DNA of 64,000 bases from Asterella californica (Eukaryota; Streptophyta; Marchantiopsida; Marchantiales; Aytoniaceae), in contig JAYKYS010000007.1 in assembly GCA_036924285.1 (NCBI GenBank), positions 186,001-250,000 of the forward strand. Reading direction: 5' to 3'. Under the pieces are notes generated by a model that was given only the letters and a program-made list of their open reading frames with translations, was not told where the DNA came from and did no database searches. Within the stretch, counting starts at the first letter, position 1. Every line of letters begins with the position of its first letter. The translations under genes were made by a program, and so were the position numbers. This document shows, piece by piece, positions 12,673 to 23,554 of this stretch.

Positions 12673-12891
12673 TTAGGAAAATTGACTGCGGCGGGACGCC
12701 ATGGTCTTAAATTTATCAATTACCGATTCAAAATCAATTTTCGCAGTTAAGTCTTTCTCGACGAATAGGACAAGGGCGTTTCTGAGCAATTCATCTCCCA
12801 TTTTGTTTCTGAGATGATTTTTGACAAGTTTAAGTGCGGAAGAAAAGGAATAATGGATAATGGAAAAGTGAACAAGCAAGTAACCAACCAC
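12673..12891 (-). pseudogene. hAT transposase C-terminal dimerisation remnant
   Basis: Within the hAT element, the minus strand encodes about 60 recognisable residues. They run from HYSFSSALKLVKNHLRNKMG through DELLRNALVLFVEKDL to a normal stop after ASRRSQFS. This matches the C-terminal tail of plant ZMYM-like hAT transposases, where the dimerisation domain is followed by a short acidic/basic tail ending near RRxQL. The upstream zinc-finger and catalytic regions are absent. Residues before the Ser-rich start are probably out of frame. It is not a functional gene. Confidence 0.75.
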
Positions 12892-12955
12892 TCTATTGCC
12901 GAACGTTTCGCCGGGGGTGATTGAGTCACCAGTGGGCTGCTTCCGGAATCCGGAA

Positions 12956-13050
12956 TAATAACAAATAATTAACAGTTACACTGACACATCGATCCGGAAT
13001 TCGGATCGATCATCGATGTATCAGTGTTAACTGTTAATTATTAGTTATTA
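12956..13050. repeat. 95-bp imperfect palindrome inside the hAT element
   Basis: The sequence from TAATAACAAATAATTAACAG to CTGTTAATTATTAGTTATTA folds back on itself around ATCCGGAATTCGGAT near 13,000. It would form a long hairpin as single-stranded DNA or RNA. It may be a nested insertion in the element or part of its internal deletion junction. Confidence 0.8.
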
Positions 13051-13180
13051 CTGATCAGGACAGCATTTTGCGAACATAGTAGCAAAAACTTCAAAATCTA
13101 GGGTTTTACTGCAACAAACCTTCAAAAACAGAGGGGGCTGTAGCCCCCTAGCCCCCCTTGGCTCCGCCCCTGTACGTAGC

Positions 13181-14761
13181 TAATGTTCCATATATAAGAT
13201 TTTGGTCTTGATTAATTCTGAAAATGAAGAATTGGTTGGTCCAATCTGAGTGTCAAATCAAAACGTAATATTTTGGAGGACAAATTTATAACACTTGCAA
13301 TTATTCACTTCTTTCTCAGTCAATCAAATGATTATAAAGTTGAAATAGTTAGTATTAAATATAATAAAAAAATTGTTACAGTACCATTAGTTTATTTTAG
13401 TATAGGAAACAAAAAAATGACAAAGTGTCCATTAGCTAGACTTGTATTTAGCATTATATACAGAATTGTAACATAGACCAGATAGCTGAAGTAATTACTT
13501 ATTATATTTTTCCTACTTCAACTAAATATATCAGTTGTGCATATATTATTTATGTACTCTAAAATAATTACTGGTAATTACTTTTTCATAATCATTCTTC
13601 GTAATAAATGAGACTCAGTACTTTTAGTTAATTAAGTATCTATATTGACTAAGTTACCTATATATCCATACCTATATTGATGGATATGTAGCTAATTCAA
13701 CACGTCTCACAAGAAGATGATAACTTTTGGTTAGTTTCTTAGTTTATCCAAGGGCATATTAGATTTATTTTCTACTGATTATGAGAATCCAACTGGTCAG
13801 CAATTGCAGAGTGTCAAGAACGTATGTTTCACGGTATCAAACCGTAGGTCTAGACGGGTCCGAGAAAATGAGTTGCAGTTATCTTAAAAGTGTTGCACAT
13901 ATGTGAAGATGAACTCGTGTTACGAAATGAGTGAATGTTCTAATAATGGATAACTGTAGTAGAGATCCTTCCTCGTATTATAATGAAATGCTCCGAAGAA
14001 AAAGAGTACTTCTGTTAATGATTGATGGTTTATGTATATCCATGTATGAGAAACCAGAATGGTACAAACGATGGAATTGTATAACGGCATACTTGAAATT
14101 GCCTCAACAGCCCTAGCGGTAGAGGCAACATCGTGAGAATGAGAATCCTGCAGTTGAGTCGATGCACACATGTACAAGCTTAAGTCTTAGTCTACTGAAA
14201 AAGTAGGTTAGACAATTGCTAGAGGTGAATACTACTTTTGCATAGTATCACCCGTGCTGTTCAGAAGAATTCTAGACTTGACATGACTAGAAAAGATTAG
14301 TACTGTGACAGTCACTATGATGTTCTCATGTCCGAGGTATGCATAAAACAGTTTGTGGTTTTTACTTACCCAAAAACCTGAAGAGGTAAGTAATCAAGAC
14401 TCGGTCTGCATGGATCATCGAATCAGTTCTTTATTATACTCATAAGGTAATTAACAAGCGTGCTAGCTGTGAGTTGCAGAACAACACTCACTCAGATTGC
14501 ATCTCTAACTGTCTAGTGCAGATAAGGACTATTAGAAATATCGATTAGCTTATCATGAGAATGAGCTAGTAAATCGATTACTCCTCTACTGTAATGATGA
14601 AAATAATTTACGGTCTTTCCCAAGCTCGATCTTATTATCAGTTGAGACTGAAGCAAAAGCATGAGAAAGAGACATGGTCCTCGCGGTAGACTTCTCTCTG
14701 CATCCATGAATATTCGAGAGTTGATCGTCTTCTACCAGGTTGCTCAGATTTTCTAGTTCGA
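13181..14761. other. 3' flank of left heparanase-like gene
   Basis: Mirrored by 55,721-57,308. No separate gene is supported. A TTTATT string near 14,431 (AATAAA on the minus strand, about 330 bp past the stop) may be the polyadenylation signal of the gene; the right arm has it at about 56,047. Small frames on both strands are shared by both arms but show no domain. Confidence 0.5.
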
Positions 14762-17700
14762 CTACCATGTCTCATGATCAGGAGATGTAGTCATTCTAAT
14801 GGCAGTAGCGGCACCTACGTTGACATTTCTGAACGTTATAAACGCATACGTGAGAGGAGCTACGGAGATAGGGCTAGAGCTGTCAGTCTTCAGTGCACGT
14901 GGCACAACCTCTGGAATCTCTCCGGAGGTAGTCAGTTTGAGTGACTTCCCATTAAGCAAGACAACCTTGCTAGTCAGGTTTCTATTTGGAGCACTCATAT
15001 GATATTCCTGTCGGAAACCTGAGCGGTCTGTGGCCCCAGTAAAATCTACGGTCAAATTGTATCTCGTAGTCTTGCTGTAGTTGAGGAGCAGTAGTGTCAA
15101 CCCGCTCTGCGAAACACGCATAGGCCCATCAACAGTATAAGAAGAAAATGTGAGATATTCAACTTTTCATCACATCTAGAGCTAGAGTAGTATTTTCTTC
15201 ACTATTCGGCCGGAGATCGAGATTTTCTTGTACTCTTCAAACTACAAGCTCACTGGGTCAATACGCTTGAAGCTCACTCTCCTGGTCTGATTACACAATA
15301 GCTATAGTGCTCTAACCTTGTTAATAATGTACACATAATATCACGATCATCACAACATTCAAGTCTCTACGTAAGCTGGGTAGCAGGAGGATGCAAGGAC
15401 TGATAATACCTTGGAGTGTCTCTTGCTGTGACCGTAGGCCCTGATCTCATCGGTTCCCTTGACGGCAACGTCATACACTACTTTTCCCATCAGTTTGCGC
15501 CACAAAAGGGCTCTGCAAGCACAGCGCGTGATAAGAAAAGGCGGATGATATATAATCAAGAACCAGAGGATTTTCCATTGCAAGATTGCAACGTATGAGA
15601 AACGCAGGCGACAGAGCCCTACACACCTGTGGCGCATTCACTGGCTCTGGTATAGAGATCTCTTTCTAGCAGAGATTAACACTTGCAATTGAGACTGGAA
15701 GTACCTTCTTACTAGTAAGCGAGAAGGACAAAGAAAAACGTAACATGCAGGACACATAATTCGATTATATGTCGGAGCGGCGGTTAAACCAGTCTGAACT
15801 CCATTATCAAAAAGAAGTTATTCCCGACATGAAATCGGTGTAAACCTAAACTTGCGCACGAACAAACCAATCTTGAGAAAACGATTAATCGTGCAGTAGC
15901 TCAACGCACCCATAGTAGTCTGGGTTGGGAACGAAATTATAAGTATCAATCATCCCGTAAAACCCTCCGACGAAGGTCTGCCTGCAGAATGCTTGATTCT
16001 TAAGCACTGCTGCCTTTCCAAGCATATCGAGATACCTACATAATGTTCAACTTCAGTTAATTCGAGCGACCGATCAAGTGTAGAGCGCTTAAGCTTGTCA
16101 AACTCTATTCTCCACAAGGCTTAGCTACTCATGATCATGATCAGTTGTTTCAAGTTGCTCAAACACCTGCAGTACTATTGATATTCACATGTAAAGTTCT
16201 GGCACTGCAACTGGTTACTTGCAGAATTGCAGAAGGTACAAATCATCCTGATGAAACCTTCTAATCAGGAACGAACAAACTTGATGATGATAATACATGA
16301 CGTCCTTTTCCCGGAGAACGTTGGAGTATGCTCAGAGCAGAACAACTCACCAGAAGGCCATGACGTAAGCATTTGTAACTCCACTACCACCACTGTTGAA
16401 AGCGCCACCAGATTCACCTATCCAAGCAACCGTTTCAGGATAGTCTTCCAACAGCTCGTTGTAAGCTTTGTATACCTTAGTCTCGTTCTGGGCAATTGGA
16501 AGACTCAGGATGTTTGCAATCAAGCTGTTTGGGTCAGTTGCGCCTGCCACAGGTACCAAGTGAAACCATTCAGGCTTCAGATTAGCTTCCACGAAGAAGC
16601 AAAGATCTAGAATGTGTTTCATAAAGCAGCTTAAGTACAAGTTCACGACTTATTTACCAGGTACAAGATGTGCATCTGAACTTGCGCAAGATTCGGTCGT
16701 TACTGAATTGCCGCTTTAGACTATTTGGAAATTAACAATAATTATATTCATAAATTCAGGTGCTTTGAAACCAGCCATGGGATAATATACAAGTGCCGGA
16801 GTCAAACCTGGGCCCAAGTTGTAGCTATGTCTTGTGAGAACATCGACCACGGATTCACGTGACAGTTCCAGAAATTTGGGAAGCTGGGTATCCCCGATGT
16901 CATAAAGCATATCCGGTGCAATGAGTAGCGGCTTCTTGAGGGGGGCTGGATACAGTTCATCCACAATCTTTCTGAATTTTTTTATGTCATCAGCGTAGTC
17001 TTCTGGCCGTAGCGCTTTGTCAATAGTAATATCCCCGAGTATCTCATTTCCTGTATATACAATACACCATTTGCAGGTCACTTATGAGGTTAGAGCGCTG
17101 CAGCTGAAACGTGTAGATGCGTCAGAAGTGAAAATGGTAGCATAGCATGCAGCTTCTAGTACGTGATTAATGTATTCAAAGGATGTAAGTTTTTTATCGC
17201 TGCTAGCTGCTAGCAATAACGCATGGACGGAGTCATCAGTAAAAGTTTCAGTGGTACGTACATAAAAAGAAAGAATGGCTAGCAAGTCGCAATGGATGGG
17301 CCATCATGAAAAGTACGTTGAGCTTCGATCTTACCTATCTCCCAGCCCGTGATCGGATAGCCTTTCTCGACAGCATACTTCACCAAGTTATAGGTGTTGT
17401 TCGTTATCCAGGGACCGGTGGCAGTGCCGCCAGGCTCCTTAGAATTCGCACGACCATACAGATTGTTGAGACCGAACGCCACTGTGACACTGCACGGAAA
17501 AACGACAAACTAAACTCTTCAGCTGGATGAATGTATTAGAACTGCCCGGCCATGTATTAACTTACAACGTCGACGAGCCAACCGCTACAGGATTCCACAG
17601 AGCGAGTCAACTCAGATCACTAATAGAAATTTAAAGTCTCGCGAGAGAGATCTGAATGACATCACTACTCTTCTTGTGAACGAAGTCATATCATGATCAC

Positions 17701-19040
17701 AAGAGTGGTGGCATACGTGCGTACCCGGCCTTCTTCCAGAATGCGTTGAGAGCGTCGAATCGTTGCATGGTGAGGCAGCCCCCGGTGAAACCATAGAGAG
17801 CGGACTCATTGTACACGAATTCACGGCACGGTTCGTTTGGAATTTCCTTTCCGATATCGTACACCACCAGATTTCCCAGAGTTCCTCCGGCTCTTAACGT
17901 GACAGGCGACAACCCTGATGCATGGATGCTCTCCACAGTTAGTGTCACTCATTCACTCACTCGCGGTTGAGCGATGACACCAATAAATAAATAAAAGGTC
18001 TTTAGCCTTGGTCGGTAACTAATTAAATGAAAGCCTCGTTACTCATAAGCATTTAACGCCACAAACCGGGCATTCAGACTCCAGTTCCGGATCGTAATAG
18101 AATATATATATTGTCCATGAAGAGGTCTATGACAGGTGCAGCAATAGCACACTACAGATCAATTTCACGTCACAGAACATAGGGTTGTGAGCAACGAGAA
18201 GCACGCATCCAGCTGCAGTAGTGTACCATCGGGACAGTGCCATGGGAAGAGGAGGAGTCAAACCTTGAAGAGCTCGCGTCAAAATGGGGTTCTCCAGATC
18301 CTACAAGCATCAGCATTCCCAGACATCAGCATTCACGTACTCTTGTGATCCCACTGCAGTTCCATCACTAACAAGTGGGTGTCCAAATCTACGGTTCAAG
18401 ATATAAGTCAACCATGAGAGTACCTAGTTACTTTATCCAAAGCATCGAACCAGCAGCCAATCTCACAGAAACGAAGGTGTTGAGAGCAACTGGTGTGGAA
18501 TAACCGGTGCACCATGCGCATCACGCAACTACAGGTTTAGGCAATGCAAGGCTCTATGTCGTAGTAAAGTGAAACACGGGAACGACTACTGTAGTCGCGC
18601 TGATCATGAAGGGTGACAGTTAGAATTATGAACACACCACATCCTCATGATCATATCCTCCCTCCGGAGCGAGAGTTCCGGACGTCCAGTTGCAACTGGA
18701 AGATGCAGACACATATACAGCTTTCTGGTGTTTAGAATGCAGCATGCAAGACATTCGAAAGCGGATGGGAAACTGGTACCAGATTCGCTAGACTGGCATT
18801 GCCCCAGGGACACGAGCCGTAGTTACATTTCGTCGGCGGCCACCAATCCATATTGACACAAAGGAAAGTGTCGTCATCAATAACATTAACGACTTTGTTG
18901 GTGTTAACTACAACTTGGATGGATGTCGCCGCTACATAGTCCTCAACTGTGGCTGCGGCCTCACGCACACTGCACAACACACACGAAAAGACGAGCAGAA
19001 CACAGAGGAGGGCCCCAGCTCGGAGTATCGATGCAGCCAT
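14762..19040 (-). CDS. Heparanase-like glycoside hydrolase family 79 protein (left copy)
   Basis: Nine exons on the minus strand: 19040-18780, 18300-18264, 17914-17725, 17489-17335, 17050-16808, 16543-16351, 16035-15910, 15512-15410, 15106-14762. All introns are GT-AG and in phase, giving 550 residues, a usual length for plant heparanase-like proteins. Residues 1-29 form a signal peptide with the core ALLCVLLVFSCVLC, so the enzyme should be secreted. The N-terminal signature DWWPPTKCNYGSCPWGNASL is plant-specific. The acid/base Glu is in GNE (about residue 217) and the nucleophile in WIGESGGA (about 339). The family is an endo- or exo-beta-glucuronidase acting on glycans such as arabinogalactan side chains; the exact substrate is unknown. 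It differs from the right copy at residues 5 (Ile/Val) and 126 (Asn/Ser) as far as I can see. No breaks were found. Confidence 0.9.
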
Positions 19041-19085
19041 TGCGCTCTTGTTAGTGCGACTGTAGATTGGTACCGTTAATGCCGG

Positions 19086-19096
19086 ACTTAAATACC
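19086..19096 (-). promoter_or_regulatory. TATA-like box of left heparanase-like gene
   Basis: The minus strand reads GTATTTAAGTC about 45-55 bases before the start codon, in a conserved stretch repeated in the right arm (51,390-51,400) and, altered to GTACTTAAGT, in the 5' fragment at 62,009. The position suits a core promoter with a very short 5' leader. Confidence 0.5.
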
Positions 19097-20457
19097 ACTT
19101 AGTTTCAGCAGATCATCAATCATGTGGTCATATAATATTCCTTTTCGGTAGCATAAGAAAACAAACGTATGGCATTATTTGCGCAGACACAAGGATAATG
19201 ATCATGAATAGAGGTCAATGCATGTGACTCTCTGGTATATCACCGACGTTTCTTGCAACAATCCCATAGTCGTCGAAAAGTAGTCAAAAGATCTATGTGT
19301 GCTCGACGACGTACGTTAAACTCTTGTACTTAACAATCTTCAGTGTCTCACAAGTTCAGGGTAACTATATGATCACTTCCAAAGACTATACTGGATATGA
19401 GGACGGAGAAGTCATAGTGGCCTTCAGACGATCACGTTCAGCATCAGATCAGGACTAAGAACTCGTGAAGACATGAGTTTTTAGTCTGACATGAGTTGTA
19501 TGGCTGAACACTATAACATCAGATCATTCATCTGATGTCATAATTTTCTCAAATACTAATGATCCATCACCCTAGTAATCCTAACTTCGATCATTGTTTG
19601 GTGCGGATATACATTTCGGGCAGTTTATCTCGCGAGCTGAACCGATATAAGCGTGCATAGGCATCGAATGGGTTCTGCAAGGATTCTTGCCCTTTGGGTT
19701 TCCTTGTAACGTGTAGCGTTAGCGAGTACAGACAGTCATGTCTCTGTCTACATTACAACTTACACTCATGAGAGTTTGAATGTGAGTGGTACTGAATATA
19801 CACAAAGTTCAACTCTCAGTTGTATCATCAGTTGTTATCTATTGAGTAACAACCTCTTGAACTTATTTTTCTCACTTCAATGTGCTTTGTTCTAACATGT
19901 TGCATTGGATTTTCCACTAATATTATTACATTCATATTATCGTTAAATTTTTTGGCAAAATTACATAAATGCAATTTTAAACATTAATTTACGATACGAT
20001 GAATCGTGTGCCCAATCAACATCTTTAAATCTGATAAGTCTATGAAGGGACTGTGGGTATAGCTCAATTGAGCTTGAACTCCTAGCACCAGATTGAAGAG
20101 GTAAGATCCAAATGTTTGAAAGCAGAGTTCCCCTGAAATTTCCATCTGAGCATTTAAAGTTTCGGCTATTTTGAAAAGTCACGGGTTCAAGAAGAAAACT
20201 GGATAAGGGCTGAAGTTGTTTTTATGTAATAATAAAAATGAATTATTAAACCTTTGACTCATCGCCGACGTCCTAATATGAAAGGAGACCTAGTCCGTGA
20301 CCAAGAACGTCTACTCAATCGGCAACCCAAAGGCATCCATTTAATAATGATTTATATTCTGTCATCTTAAAATGGACGGCCGGTGCTCCTAACGGACATC
20401 CTAATGTGAGCAACCTGTTGTTGGTCGCATTACATTAGAGCAACCCATACTCCGACA
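19097..20457. other. 5' flank of left gene with copia-derived traces
   Basis: Mirrors 49,938-51,385. Near 19,800-19,900 it holds a shortened version of the copia RNase H tail that is longer in the right arm (50,498-50,660). Near 20,260-20,457 a motif like TCCTAATATG or CTTAAAATGGACGGCCGG recurs, and it continues past the arm end to 20,540, suggesting an old repeat at the arm boundary. Confidence 0.5.
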
Positions 20458-20700
20458 TCCCAAAATGGACAACCGGCGGTCCAACCACAGTCGTCCTCAG
20501 TATTTGATCGTCTTAAATGAACGGCCGAATTCAAATACGATCCTCAAGCACATACGGTCATTAGATCAGGTGCACGAGCAGAGATATAGTATTCCAAGGA
20601 AGATAGAGATTTGTGTGCGAGCAGATCCGACCATTAGATATAGTAGTTCTTAATAGGACGAATGATCACAGTCTTCCATTTTAGGATGATTACACTTACA
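20458..20700. repeat. Short repeated motif at the inner arm boundary
   Basis: Versions of a motif combining (A/T)TCCTAA or CTTAAA with GGACGGCCGG occur near 20,275, 20,365, 20,395, 20,455 and 20,510. Only the first three are mirrored in the right arm, so the arm boundary falls inside this repeat cluster. Confidence 0.4.
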
Positions 20701-21926
20701 TCTTCTCCCCAGTGGTCCATATGCAATCAGTGCGATTGATACTAGCAATCGCAGCTCAACACAACTTTCATGTCCATCAGATGGATGTAGAGGCAGCATC
20801 CCTGAACGAGACGCTGAACGAAAAGATCTACATGGTTGTCCTTGACGGCGTCAACGTCTTATGAACTGGTAAAATGCGCAGGCTACTTCGTACACTTTAT
20901 GGATTGAAACAATCTTCTAGAGAATGATATTTGATCATAGATAAGTTTTTACTTTCTCTTGGGTTCAGTAAGTCAAGAGCTGATGATAACGTATACTACA
21001 TTCATAACGATAATCAGTTCATCATCCTAGCACTTTATGTTGACGATAAAATCATAGCAAGCAGCAGCAAAAGATTACTGACGTACATCAAAAGTAACCT
21101 CAACGCAAGGTTGAAGATGAATGACATCAATAATATTCACCACTGCTTGAGTATAGAGATTAACCGAAACCGAACAGGATGAATCAGACTCAGTCAAACC
21201 TTATATCTAACCCAAAATTACAGTTTGGCTTATAGAATTGTCAACTTGTTAGTACACCGAAGACCTCAAGAGAAAAGTTCTCAACTGAAGATTGTCTTAC
21301 TTCTTCTGAAGAGAAGCCGCAGTGTGCTTCTTATCCATATCAGAGTGCAACAGGCTCTATCAATTGGGCCGCTGTTTGCACTTGTCCTGATCTAGTATTT
21401 AGCATTAGTGTATTATCTTAATACGTGGCTAACCCAAGACTAAAATACATCACTGTCATAAAACGCACATTTCTCTATATAAAGGGTACTTTAGACAAGT
21501 ACTTAGAATACAAACACTCCTCTAAATCAATTTCTCTATTTGGCTACATTGATATTGACTGGGGAGGTCACATCTAGTCGTGACTTTCAACTTCTGAAAA
21601 TTGTTTCATCTACTCTCAAAGAGCAGTCAGTTGCTCGTCGAAGAGACAGAAATTTGTCACCGTGTCAAGTACTGAAGCTGAGTACATGGCAGTCAGCACA
21701 TGTTCAGCTTCGACAACTCTTAGCTGATATAGAGTTAGCTGAGAATGAGGTTATCACTTTGTATTGTGATAACCAGAGTGCAATAGCACTAGAAAAAACA
21801 TCTAAGTTCCATGACAAAACGAAACACATAGATATCTGATGCCACTTCATTAAGGACCAAGTTACATCCAAGACAATTGAAGTGAAATATTAAAAGTTTA
21901 GTCTACAAGTAGTAGTTGAGTGGTAG
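20700..21926 (+). pseudogene. Ty1/copia pol remnant (reverse transcriptase and RNase H)
   Basis: Successive frames give copia pol in order. At about 20,710-20,830 is the RT block with QMDVEAASLNETL; at 20,890 LYGLKQSS; at 20,931-21,182 the catalytic block LALYVDDKIIASSS. At 21,330-21,500 is the region preceding RNase H (SATGSINWAAV, CPDLVFSISVLS). At 21,690-21,839 is RNase H with YCDNQSAIAL and KFHDKTKHIDI. Several frameshifts and stops break it, and the gag, protease and integrase parts are missing. It ends at a purine-rich GTTGAGTGGTAG followed by TGTTAG, the expected polypurine tract and LTR start. Confidence 0.85.
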
Positions 21927-22380
21927 TGTTAGAATTAGGCTGGATGTAAGTACATCAACTAGTTCAGGTCATTTGGGCTCATGCCTTATCGTAGGCCTAG
22001 CTTGCCCTTACACTGCAAGCTTTGTTCATGGGAAAATATGGGGATTTTCATCGATTTCCCCGTAACTTTTACACCAATATAAGGAAGTTGGCCATCAAGG
22101 GAAAGAATCAATGGAATACTTTTCAATACAGGGAAATGATAAATTTTCTTTTATATGTATTTTAAGTATACAACAATATTTTCCTATCTTTTGAAATGAT
22201 TTCCTCATATGTGTTTTATATGAAATACCTGTAAATATTACAGGGAAATATGTTTCAGTCATATTTGATACCGCAATCACATATATGATGTACAATTCAA
22301 AATTAGAGTTGACATATTTAAAAGCAGATTAATTCGGGTTGAAATTTTTGTTTATGATCCCGAACCATCTCAGGTTTAAT
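21927..22380 (+). repeat. Possible 3' LTR of the copia remnant, end not found
   Basis: TGTTAGAATTAGG directly follows a polypurine tract, as expected for an LTR start. The antisense LTR at 48,817-49,067 has the same TGTTAGAAT start and a similar tract, so the elements are probably related. A TATA-like AATATAAGG is at about 22,077. No matching CA end or 5' LTR was found, so the extent is uncertain. Confidence 0.45.
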
Positions 22381-23450
22381 TATTTCCTGTGTATACTTAT
22401 ATAGGTTTATGTGTGTTTAATTTAAGCCAGAAATGTATAATAGACGACAACAGATGGCGCAATCACATTCTAACAAGTTTCAAGAATTTATTTACTGAAG
22501 TGTATTAATTAGAATGCCGGTTAAATACTAGATAAATCCTTCTATACACCTATGTAGGTTAATACGTGTTTTTAAAAGAACTAGTACACCAACCAAGCAA
22601 GCAAGCAAGTGTCAAAATTTCATTCGTTCAGTATACGATAATGGAGGTGAATACTAGATAAATCCCTTTATACACCGATATAGGTTCATATGTGTTTCTA
22701 AAATTCAAACCAGATGGACATAAAACCTAGGACAGATGGAGCAACTACAACCTTGCAAGTGTCAAAGTTTCATTTGGCAGTCTACTATAATTGCAGTTAA
22801 ATACTAGATAAATCCATTTATACACCTATATAGGTTCATATGTGTTTCTAAAATTAAACCAGAAAACATAAAACCTAGGACAGATGGCGCAACTACAACC
22901 TTGCAAGTGTCAAAATTTCATTTGTTAGTGTACTATAATTCAAGTTAAATACTAGATAAATCGCTTTATAGACCTATATAGGTTCATATGTGTTTCTAAA
23001 ATTTAAACCAGAAAACATAAAACCTAGGACAGATGGCGCAACTACAATCTTGCAAGTGTCAAAATTTCATTTGTGAGTGTACTATAATTCAAGTTAAATA
23101 CTAGATAAATCGCTTTATACACCTATATAGGTTCACATGTGTTTTCAAATTTAACGAGAAGGATACACGGAAAACTTTGACAGATGGCCCAATCACAACA
23201 TAGCAAGTGTCAACTTCATTATATATAATGCACTTAAAATACCAGATAATTCCCTTTATTGACGTACATAAGCTCAAATGTGTTTTTAAATTTGAACCAA
23301 AAGTATATGAAGAAACAATGACAGACTTCACGTACAACCATAGCCCAAATGGTGTCAAAAAAGTATTTGTTGAAATATATCTATTACAATGCATTTAAAA
23401 TACCAGATAAATCTACCTATTCTTATAAGATACAAACATGGGTAAAAGTG
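22380..23450. repeat. Tandem array, about seven units of ~150 bp
   Basis: A unit starting ATACTAGATAAATC is repeated at 22,525, 22,651, 22,801, 22,949, 23,098, 23,239 and 23,400, with a diverged copy before the first. Each unit contains CCTATATAGGTTCATATGTG and later GACAGATGGCGCAA, then GCAAGTGTCAAAATTTCATT. Spacings are 126, 150, 148, 149, 141 and 161 bases. Inner units are the most alike, as expected from unequal exchange. No coding function is visible. Confidence 0.85.
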
Positions 23451-23554
23451 GAAGTCAGAGGATAGATGAATTGTTGAGGAAGAGTCAAGAACCCTTTTCT
23501 AATATCTCTATCTAGATCTGTAGGGTTATATAGATCTCCGCATAGCACCCTAAA

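Larger units (their letters stand above)
12578..13172. mobile_element. hAT-type non-autonomous element, 595 bp
   Basis: The ends are terminal inverted repeats: CAGTGGCGGAGCCAGG at the left and, reverse-complemented, CAGGGGCGGAGCCAAG at the right. An 8-bp direct duplication, TACGTAGC, flanks the element (12,570-12,577 and 13,173-13,180). The mirrored site in the right arm (near 57,309-57,316) has a single TACGTAGC, an intact empty site. Eight-base duplications and these CAG..GGCGGAGCCA ends are standard for hAT elements. Internally only the transposase C-terminus remains, so it cannot move on its own. Confidence 0.95.
10300..20457. repeat. Left arm of a ~10-kb inverted repeat
   Basis: The reverse complement of this arm aligns end to end with 49,938-59,453. 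Landmarks confirm it. The outer end (near AATGAATAACAAAA, about 10,300 and 59,450), the direct repeats at 10,605/10,775, the heparanase-like gene, and the inner end (GACGGAGTATGG near 49,938; reverse complement near 20,457) all occur in mirrored order. The left arm is longer mainly because of the hAT element (595 bp plus 8-bp duplication) and the rRNA fragment (~208 bp), partly offset by right-arm extras. Outer junctions are estimated to within about 20 bp. Confidence 0.9.

Noticed and set aside
16227..16610. 127-codon plus-strand frame in the left heparanase-like gene (mirrored at 53,872-54,255)
   Set aside because: It is the antisense shadow of exon 6 and adjoining introns; the sense strand carries the catalytic exon.
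20045..20110. tRNA-like sequence (TATAGCTCAATTGAG)
   Set aside because: No B box at tRNA distance and no cloverleaf pairing; the nearest GGTTCAA is over 100 bases away.
22500..23450. CRISPR array
   Set aside because: The repeats are ~150 bp contiguous tandem units without spacers, in a plant-type genome.
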